Shown here: positions 1 through 5,274 of the stretch, piece by piece
How the letters are laid out: the number at the start of each line of letters is the position of its first letter
How positions within the stretch are numbered: position 1 is the stretch's first letter
Assembly: GCA_005882235.1 (NCBI GenBank)
Contig: VBCT01000096.1
Coordinates: forward strand, 1-8,066
Direction: 5' to 3'
Source of the DNA: Betaproteobacteria bacterium
Lineage (GTDB): Bacteria > Pseudomonadota > Gammaproteobacteria > Burkholderiales > SG8-39
Length of the DNA stretch: 8,066 nt
Notes under the pieces: generated by a model
Seen by the model: only the letters and a program-made list of their open reading frames with translations
The model's database searches: none
What the model was told of the DNA's origin: nothing
Position numbers and translations under genes: made by a program

Positions 1-1
1 G

Positions 2-622
2 AAGATCGGCCTCGACTGCTATCCCTACTGCGCCTCGTCCACGATCCTCTCCGTGAGCCGCGTCGGGCCCGCGTCGAAGGTGCTGGTGACCTGGTCGAAG
101 CCGCATCCGGAATTTGCGGGAATGGAGCTGACTGAAATTGCTTCGAAGCTCCGGCTGTCGATTCCCGCTGCCGTTGAAAAACTGCTGCCCGCCGGCGCGA
201 TCTACTTCTCGATGGACGAGCGGGACGTGCAGCGCATCCTCGGGCTCGAGCACACCATGATCGGCTCTGACGGCCTGCCGCACGACGCCGCGCCGCACCC
301 GAGGCTTTGGGGAACGTTTCCGCGGGTGCTGGGACATTACTCCAGAGGCTTGAACCTGTTCCCGCTGGAGACCGCGGTGCACAAGATGACCGGCCTCACG
401 GCGAGGACCTTCGGGCTTGCGGACCGGGGCGTCCTGAAGCAGGGTTTCGCCGCGGATATCGTCGTGTTCGATGAAAATGAAATCGACGAAGCGGCGAGCT
501 TCACGAAGCCTATTCAGCGCGCGAAAGGCATCGACACGGTGATCGTCAACGGCGCCGTGGTCTGGCGCGAGGGGAAACCGACCGGCGCGCGGCCTGGGCG
601 CGTGCTCGCGCGCACCGCGTGA
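2..622 (+). CDS. N-acyl-D-amino-acid deacylase (D-aminoacylase-type amidohydrolase), C-terminal part
   Basis: The frame is open from the left edge to a TGA at 620-622 and gives about 206 residues; the N-terminal half lies outside the window. The family hydrolyses N-acyl-D-amino acids to a carboxylate and a D-amino acid, using a zinc-dependent amidohydrolase barrel in the cytoplasm. Seen here, in order: YPYCASSTIL at the very start (family form YPY.A..T), KVLVTWSKPHPE, PAGAIYFSMDERDV, then MIGSDGLPHD, whose SDG Asp is the expected catalytic/metal Asp. These are followed by HPRLWGTFPRVLGHYSR and the closing beta-sandwich segment GFAADIVVFD...IDTVIVNGAVVW, which ends with PTGARPGRVL as in the family. 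Full-length members are near 480-530 residues, so a little under half is present. The GTG at 53 is internal, not a start. A binding-protein gene follows 74 bp downstream on the same strand, so co-transcription is likely. The family call is firm; the substrate is unknown. Confidence 0.9.
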   Translation, partial: KIGLDCYPYCASSTILSVSRVGPASKVLVTWSKPHPEFAGMELTEIASKLRLSIPAAVEKLLPAGAIYFSMDERDVQRILGLEHTMIGSDGLPHDAAPHPRLWGTFPRVLGHYSRGLNLFPLETAVHKMTGLTARTFGLADRGVLKQGFAADIVVFDENEIDEAASFTKPIQRAKGIDTVIVNGAVVWREGKPTGARPGRVLARTA

Positions 623-683
623 ACATCAAGGCCAATAGGTCAAGAGCCAGCCGACCCGCGCCAGCGCAGGCTCGGCCAACTAG

Positions 684-690
684 AGGAGAG
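684..690 (+). promoter_or_regulatory. Ribosome binding site of the TctC/Bug gene
   Basis: AGGAGAG lies 6 nt before the ATG at 697. It decides the start: the same frame is open back to an ATG at 619, but that would put 26 charged residues in front of an obvious signal peptide and has no Shine-Dalgarno sequence. Confidence 0.8.
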
Positions 691-696
691 AAACCC

Positions 697-1659
697 ATGC
701 GCAAACTACTGGCTGTCGCGTTTTCTGCCTGGGCGACGCTCGTTGCCGGCGGCGCTCTGGCGCAGTCGTATCCGGTCAAGCCGGTGAAACTGATCGTGAC
801 CTATCCCCCGGGCGGCAGCTCGGATCTCATGGCGCGGGTCTTCGGCCAGAAGCTCGGCGAAGTGTGGGGGCAGACCGTCATCATCGAGAGCAAACCGGGC
901 GCGGCCGGCTCGATCGGAATGGATTTTGCGGCCAAGCAGGCGCCCGACGGCTACAGCTTCGTCGTCGGCAACATCGGACCGGCCGCGGTGAACCCCCTGC
1001 TCTCCAAGGTGCCCTACGACATCCAGCGCGATTTCGTCGCGATATCGCTCATTTCAACCGGCCCCAACATCCTCATCGTGCATCCCGATGTGCCCGCGAA
1101 GTCTCTGCGCCAGCTGACCAGGCACGCCAAGTCGAGCTCCGGCAGGCTCAACTATGGAACGAGCGGGCCGGGAAGCATCTCGCATCTCGCCGGCGCGATG
1201 TATGCGAACATCACCGGGGTGAAGGCGACGGAAGTTCCCTACAAGGGCGGGATACTCGGCGTGCAGGACCTCGTCGCGGGGCACATCCAGTACATCTTCT
1301 CCGATTCTCTGCCGGCGATGCAATTCATCAAGGCCGGGCGGGCGCGCGCCCTTTGCGTCACCGGGCCTAAGCGCAGCCCGATCATGCCCGAGCTTCCGCC
1401 TTGCGCGGAATCCGTTCCGGGTCTGGTCGCGGTCAACTGGTGGGGCGTGTTCATGCCGGCGGGAACACCCAAGGCCATCACCGACAAGTTCCACGCGGAC
1501 CTCGTCAAGACGATGCAGGATGCGGAGGTGAAGAGGAAATTCGCCGATCTGGGGGTCGAGGCGGTCCACAGCACGCCGGCGCAGTTCATCGCGTTCATGA
1601 GATCCGAAACGGCGAAGTATGCGAAGCTCATCAAGGAGGCGGGGATCAAGGTCGAATAG
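697..1659 (+). CDS. Tripartite tricarboxylate transporter substrate-binding protein (TctC/Bug family)
   Basis: This 320-residue periplasmic solute receptor has the usual family length. A Sec signal peptide is clear: MRKLL, a hydrophobic core to about residue 19, and an ALA|Q cleavage site after residue 22. The mature protein has the Bug hallmarks: YPVKPVKLIV, then YPPGGSSDLMAR (first ligand loop), ESKPGAAGSIG, NYGTSGPGSISHLAG, and VPYKGG...QDLVAGHIQYIF. The C-terminal lobe contains GVFMPAGTPKAITDK. Known members bind carboxylates or other small acids, and also amino acids and nicotinate. Some feed a TctAB-type transporter and many are orphans acting in sensing or uptake. No TctA or TctB membrane gene is visible here, so the partner is elsewhere or absent. 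It follows the deacylase by 74 bp with its own strong ribosome site, which suggests one operon. It converges with the next gene with only 6 bp between stop codons. The ligand cannot be read from the sequence. Confidence 0.94.
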   Translation: MRKLLAVAFSAWATLVAGGALAQSYPVKPVKLIVTYPPGGSSDLMARVFGQKLGEVWGQTVIIESKPGAAGSIGMDFAAKQAPDGYSFVVGNIGPAAVNPLLSKVPYDIQRDFVAISLISTGPNILIVHPDVPAKSLRQLTRHAKSSSGRLNYGTSGPGSISHLAGAMYANITGVKATEVPYKGGILGVQDLVAGHIQYIFSDSLPAMQFIKAGRARALCVTGPKRSPIMPELPPCAESVPGLVAVNWWGVFMPAGTPKAITDKFHADLVKTMQDAEVKRKFADLGVEAVHSTPAQFIAFMRSETAKYAKLIKEAGIKVE

Positions 1660-1665
1660 GCGCGA

Positions 1666-2562
1666 TTACCGCTTCTTCCTGCGTCGTGGCCTTCCCGCCA
1701 TTTCCTCGAGCACCGCGCACACGGCGCCGGTGTCTTCCTTGCCCATCCCCATGGCCATTGCAGCGTTGTAGATCGGCGCGCTCGCGGCGAACAGCGGCGT
1801 CGGGCAGTCGAGCTCGCGCGCGAAGTCGCCGATGATGGTCATGTCCTTCTGCCAGACCTCGTTCTTCATCGTGGCCTCGGAGTAGTCGCCCTTCACCATC
1901 ATCGGTCCGCGCACCTGGAGCATGCGCGAGCCGCCGGCGCCGCCTGCGACGACTTTCAGGACCAGCGCGGGATCGAGGCCCGCCTTCATGCCGAGCACCA
2001 TCGCTTCGGCGGCCGCGACGTTGTGAATGGCGACGAGCAGGTTCGCGACGAATTTCATCTTAGAGCCGTTGCCGAACGGGCCGACGTAGTAGTTCGCGCT
2101 GGTGAAGCCCTCGAGCACGGGGACGGTCTTGCGGTACGCCGTGCGATCGCCGCTCACGTAGATAAGCAGGTCCTTGACGCGCGCCTGCGCACCCGTGCCG
2201 CTCAAGGGGCAGTCGAGCAGGATCACGCCGCGCTTCGCAAGAACGTCGCGCGCCGCTTCCTTCACCTTGATCGGCAGGGTGCTCGTCTCGATCACGACCG
2301 TACCGCGCTTGGCGGATGCAGCGAGCTCAGCGGCGACTTCGGCGAGGGCGCGCTCCGAAGGAAGTGAAGTGATGATAAGGTCCGCCCGCTTGGCCAAATC
2401 GCGCGGGCTCTTCGCGGCGACGCCGCCCGCGCGCGCGTGCTCGGCGCGCCGTTTCGGCGCCACGTCGAAGCCGGCCACGCGAAATCCCGCGCGCATGAGA
2501 TTCGCCGACATCGCCGAGCCCATGATACCGAGGCCGATCATCCCCACGGTTTGCTGCGCCAT
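1666..2562 (-). CDS. NAD(P)-dependent beta-hydroxyacid dehydrogenase (3-hydroxyisobutyrate dehydrogenase family)
   Basis: The product is 298 residues, the normal length for the family that includes 3-hydroxyisobutyrate dehydrogenase, tartronate semialdehyde reductase and related enzymes. These oxidise a beta-hydroxyacid, or reduce the corresponding semialdehyde, with NAD(P). The N-terminal Rossmann fold shows GLGIMGSAMSANL (residues 10-22, GxGxMG). Next come ADLIITSLPSE, then DCPLSGTGAQA (117-127), the substrate-binding DxPxSG signature. GPFGNGSKMKFVAN (161-174) holds the conserved GxGxxxK, and Lys170 is the expected catalytic base. The all-helical C-terminal domain has the KDMTIIGDFA segment. 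The start at 2562 was chosen because GAGGAG lies 8 nt upstream and the fold begins at once; an ATG 24 bp earlier (2586) overlaps that ribosome site. It ends in a basic tail (RPRRRKKR). It is 40 bp downstream of the pilin gene on the same strand and converges with TctC. The exact substrate is undetermined. Confidence 0.92.
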   Translation of the reverse strand: MAQQTVGMIGLGIMGSAMSANLMRAGFRVAGFDVAPKRRAEHARAGGVAAKSPRDLAKRADLIITSLPSERALAEVAAELAASAKRGTVVIETSTLPIKVKEAARDVLAKRGVILLDCPLSGTGAQARVKDLLIYVSGDRTAYRKTVPVLEGFTSANYYVGPFGNGSKMKFVANLLVAIHNVAAAEAMVLGMKAGLDPALVLKVVAGGAGGSRMLQVRGPMMVKGDYSEATMKNEVWQKDMTIIGDFARELDCPTPLFAASAPIYNAAMAMGMGKEDTGAVCAVLEEMAGRPRRRKKR

Positions 2563-2570
2563 CTCTATTT

Positions 2571-2576
2571 CTCCTC
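2571..2576 (-). promoter_or_regulatory. Ribosome binding site of the beta-hydroxyacid dehydrogenase
   Basis: On the minus strand GAGGAG sits 8 nt before the ATG at 2562. It selects that start over the upstream in-frame ATG at 2586, which would place this site inside the coding sequence. Confidence 0.75.
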
Positions 2577-2602
2577 GCCTTGGCATTCTAGCGATTGCGG
2601 CG

Positions 2603-3079
2603 CTACGACCGGCAACGGATCGGCAAGTAGCCCGATGGGATATTGGTCTTGTTTTCCCCCTTGACCGTCATCTTCTCCGGCGCGGTGGCGTAGCCGCATA
2701 CCCAGGTGACGGGAACGATGGGCGCATCCTCCACGACGGCCGGGCGAAGGCTGAGGACCTTGCCGAGGATGGCGCGATTCGCCTTGTTGCCGAAGGTGAT
2801 GTTGATGGCGCCGCCTTGGATGGCCACCGAGCCGATGAAGTTGTTGACGATCTTCTCGGCGACGGGCAGGCCGGCGGCGGCGTTGTCGGCCGGGAAAGTC
2901 TGCAGGACGGCCCACGACAGGGCGACCGGGGGCTTGGCGAGGTCGGCGAGCGGCAAGGCCTCGGCGACCTGATCCCGTATGAACTTGTCCTGATAAGTGG
3001 GAATCGCCATCAGCGCCAGAATGGCCACGATCCCGATGACGACCATCATTTCAACGAGGGTGAAACCGCAGGTGCGCAT
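2603..3079 (-). CDS. Type IV major-pilin-like protein (PilA-type prepilin)
   Basis: A 158-residue prepilin. The very short leader MRTCG is followed by FTLVEMMVVIGIVAILALMA. This is the class III signal cut by the prepilin peptidase PilD between Gly5 and Phe6, with the N-methylated Phe and the conserved Glu at mature position 5 (Glu10). The hydrophobic alpha1 segment (residues 6-26) serves both as membrane anchor and as pilus core. IPTYQDKFIRDQVAEAL continues the helix. A C-terminal disulfide-bounded D-region is visible: Cys128 in VTWVCGYATAP and Cys156 in LPIRCRS, a pattern typical of proteobacterial PilA-like pilins. Family members assemble into type IV pili used for adhesion, twitching or DNA uptake. 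No assembly gene (pilB, pilC, pilD, pilQ) is in the window, so it is an orphan here. It is transcribed divergently from the hydantoinase-type operon, and the dehydrogenase gene follows 40 bp downstream. No strong ribosome site is seen before the ATG. Minor pilin or PilE-like naming cannot be excluded. Confidence 0.9.
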   Translation of the reverse strand: MRTCGFTLVEMMVVIGIVAILALMAIPTYQDKFIRDQVAEALPLADLAKPPVALSWAVLQTFPADNAAAGLPVAEKIVNNFIGSVAIQGGAINITFGNKANRAILGKVLSLRPAVVEDAPIVPVTWVCGYATAPEKMTVKGENKTNIPSGYLPIRCRS

Positions 3080-3104
3080 GGCCGGGGACGAGTCTACCCC
3101 GCCT

Positions 3105-3131
3105 TTGGCACGGATGAAAATACGCTACTAT
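3105..3131 (+). promoter_or_regulatory. Candidate sigma70-type promoter for the hydantoinase-type operon
   Basis: In the 83-bp gap between the divergent pilin and hydantoinase A-type genes, TTGGCA (3105-3110, 5 of 6 matches to the -35 consensus) is followed after 15 bp by TACTAT (3126-3131, 4 of 6 matches to -10). The spacer is shorter than the optimum of 17. It lies about 30 bp upstream of the GTG start, at the right position and orientation. It is a prediction from consensus only. Confidence 0.35.
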
Positions 3132-3162
3132 CCCGCCCTCAACCCAGCGGAATCGAACAAAA

Positions 3163-5274
3163 GTGGCGCGGTTTCTGGTCGGCGTGGACATCGGCGGCAC
3201 TTTCACCGACTGTGTGGCGCTCGATCGCGACGGCCGCATCACAGCGACGAAATCTTCTTCCACCCCGGCCAACTTCGCCGAAGGCATGCTCGCCGCGATG
3301 CGCGTGGCGGCCGAGCGGCTCGGGCTCTCGTTCGAACAGTTCTGCAGCGAGATCGCGGTGCTCACCCACGGCACCACGGTCGGCACGAACGCGCTGATCC
3401 AGAGAAAGGGCGCGCGCGTCGGCCTGATCACGACGCGGGGACACGAGGATGCGATCCACATCATGCGCGGCTCGCGCGGCGTTTCCTCGCGCGACATCGC
3501 GAAGGTGGTCCACTTTCCCTCGAGCCAGAAGCCGGTGCCCATCGTGCCCAAGCGCCTGATCGAGGGCGTGTCGGAGCGCGTCGACTGCTTCGGCGAGGTG
3601 GTCGTGCCCTTGAACGAGTCCGAAGCCACGACCGCGATCGCGCGCCTGGTCGAAGCGGGCGTCGAGGCGATCGGCGTCTGTTTTCTCTGGTCGTTCAAGT
3701 ATCCGCGGCACGAGCAGCGCGTGAAGGAGATGATCGCGAAGATCGCGCCGAATCTATTCGTCTCGTGCTCGACCGACATCGCGCCCAAGTGGGGCGAGTA
3801 CGAGCGCGTCACCGCGACCGCGTTGAACGCCTACATCGGGCCGGTGATGGCGAGGTACCTGGGCAACCTGGACGGACAGCTGAAGAAATCCGGCTACCGG
3901 CAGCCGCTGCAGATCACCCAGTGCGGGGGCGGCTCGGTCTCGGTGGACCGGGCGATCGAGTCGCCGCTCCTCACGCTCGACTCGGGTCCGGTGTCCGGCG
4001 TCACCGGCTCGCTCTACCTCGGCAAGGTCATGGATGTTCCGAACATCATCACCACCGACATGGGCGGAACCTCGTTCGACGTCGGAATCATCTACGGCGG
4101 ACAGCCCGCCTACTCCTTCGTTTCCAACGTCGCGCAGTACGAATACTTCCTGCCCAAGGTCGACATCCAGGCAATCGGCTCGGGAGGCGGGTCGCTTGCT
4201 CGCGTCGATCCGGTGGCGAAGACGCTCGCGGTCGGCCCCGAATCGGCAGGGGCCGACCCCGGTCCTGTTTGTTACGCCAAGGGCGGTGTGATCGCGACCG
4301 TTACCGACGCCGACGTCGTGCTGGGCACGATCAACCCGGACAATTTTCTCGGCGGGCGTATCAAGCTCGACAGGAAGAAGGCGGTGGACTCGGTGCAGCG
4401 CATCGCCTCGGCGCTCGGCCTTTCGCTCATGGAAGCTGCGAGCGGCATCGCCAAGATCGCCGAGTTCAAGATGGCCGACATCATCCGCAAGACGACCGTC
4501 GAGAAGGGTTTCGATCCGCGCGACTTCGTTCTCTTCGCCTTCGGCGGCGCGGGCCCGGCGCACGCGGGCGTTTTCGCCCGCGAGCTCGGGGTGCAAAAAG
4601 TGATCGTCCCGCAGAAGGAGATCGCATCGACCTGGTGCGCCTTCGGCGCGGCCTCGGCCGACATCCTGCACGTCTACGAGCAGGTCGACATCCAGGCGAG
4701 CCCGTTCGACGCGGCGCGGGCGAACGCCTCGCTCGAGGCCTTGGAGAAAAGGGCGAGCGAGCAGATGGACCGCGACGGCATCGCCGGGCCGCGGCGGCAC
4801 TACCAATTCTCGCTCGACATGCGCCACAAGGGCCAGATCAACGAGGTCGAGGTGGTGCTGCCGGAGAAGCGCGTCAGCGGTTCGCTCTGGGGACCGCTGC
4901 ATCAGCGCTTCTATGCGCGCTACGAGCAGCTCTACGGGAGCGGGTCGTCCTACGGCGAGGCGCGGCTGGAAATCGTCACGCTGCGCCTGCGCGCGAGCGC
5001 CGCGACGCCCCGCCCGAAGCTCTCGAAGGCGAAAAGACTCTCCGCGAAAATCGATTCGAAGGCGGGCCGCGGCAAGCGGAGCATCTACTGGGCCGACCTG
5101 AAAAAGCCGATGGCGACGCCGATTCTCGACGGAGCCTTCCTCGTTCCGGGAAACGCGGTCAAGGGCCCGGCCGTCATCGAGACGACCGATACCACCGTCG
5201 TAGTGCATCCGGGGCGCTCGCTCAAGGTGGACGCGTACGGCAATTTCGAAATCAATTTCGGGAAACGGGCATGA
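3163..5274 (+). CDS. Hydantoinase A/oxoprolinase-type ATP-binding subunit (HyuA family; possible carboxylase subunit)
   Basis: A 703-residue cytoplasmic protein of the ASKHA ATPase fold, the usual length for HyuA, N-methylhydantoinase A and acetone/acetophenone carboxylase ATP-binding subunits. Seen: VGVDIGGTFTD (residues 6-16, phosphate-1 loop), LTHGTTVGTNALIQRKGARVG (67-87), TDMGGTSFDVG (298-308, phosphate-2 loop), GSGGGSLARVD (339-349), GPESAGADPGPVCYAKGG (358-375), and FAFGGAGPAHA (458-468, adenosine-side motif). The C-terminal domain ends with GPAVIETTDTTVVVHPG and a GNFEI strand. The family phosphorylates the carbonyl or carboxylate of a substrate with ATP before ring opening or carboxylation. 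The segment AFGAASADILHVYEQ (493-507) looks closer to my recollection of carboxylase-type members than to oxoprolinases; that is weak evidence. The start is GTG at 3163 because the fold begins at residue 4; an AGCGGA ribosome site is weak. The stop overlaps the next ATG (ATGA, 5271-5274), which implies translational coupling and subunit pairing. The substrate is unknown. Confidence 0.93.
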   Translation: MARFLVGVDIGGTFTDCVALDRDGRITATKSSSTPANFAEGMLAAMRVAAERLGLSFEQFCSEIAVLTHGTTVGTNALIQRKGARVGLITTRGHEDAIHIMRGSRGVSSRDIAKVVHFPSSQKPVPIVPKRLIEGVSERVDCFGEVVVPLNESEATTAIARLVEAGVEAIGVCFLWSFKYPRHEQRVKEMIAKIAPNLFVSCSTDIAPKWGEYERVTATALNAYIGPVMARYLGNLDGQLKKSGYRQPLQITQCGGGSVSVDRAIESPLLTLDSGPVSGVTGSLYLGKVMDVPNIITTDMGGTSFDVGIIYGGQPAYSFVSNVAQYEYFLPKVDIQAIGSGGGSLARVDPVAKTLAVGPESAGADPGPVCYAKGGVIATVTDADVVLGTINPDNFLGGRIKLDRKKAVDSVQRIASALGLSLMEAASGIAKIAEFKMADIIRKTTVEKGFDPRDFVLFAFGGAGPAHAGVFARELGVQKVIVPQKEIASTWCAFGAASADILHVYEQVDIQASPFDAARANASLEALEKRASEQMDRDGIAGPRRHYQFSLDMRHKGQINEVEVVLPEKRVSGSLWGPLHQRFYARYEQLYGSGSSYGEARLEIVTLRLRASAATPRPKLSKAKRLSAKIDSKAGRGKRSIYWADLKKPMATPILDGAFLVPGNAVKGPAVIETTDTTVVVHPGRSLKVDAYGNFEINFGKRA
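4230..4258. repeat. Perfect 10-bp inverted repeat inside the hydantoinase A-type gene
   Basis: GGTCGGCCCC (4230-4239) and its exact reverse complement GGGGCCGACC (4249-4258) flank a 9-nt loop. The RNA would form a very stable GC hairpin within codons for the conserved segment VGPESAGADPG. No U-tract follows, so it is not an intrinsic terminator. It may simply reflect GC-rich codon choice for Gly, Pro and Ala residues. Confidence 0.5.

Noticed and set aside
619..696. Upstream extension of the TctC-type protein to an ATG at 619.
   Set aside because: It would hide a clear signal peptide behind 26 charged residues and ignore the AGGAGAG site just before ATG 697.
3080..3162. A sigma54 (-24/-12) promoter for the pilin, or for the carboxylase-like operon.
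   Set aside because: TGGCAC occurs at 3106-3111 on the plus strand but the required GC element at the right spacing is missing, and nothing convincing is seen on the minus strand.
2174..3397. A 407-residue plus-strand frame across the dehydrogenase and pilin genes.
   Set aside because: Antisense to two well-supported genes and running into the start of the hydantoinase A-type gene in another frame; no family motif is visible.
4230..4270. The internal hairpin as an intrinsic terminator.
   Set aside because: No run of T follows the stem, and it lies inside a conserved, intact coding sequence whose partner gene is translationally coupled downstream.
3754..5208. A 484-residue frame on the minus strand opposite the hydantoinase A-type gene.
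   Set aside because: Low-complexity Arg/Asp/Leu/Val-rich composition with no motif; it is a mirror of the strongly supported plus-strand gene.
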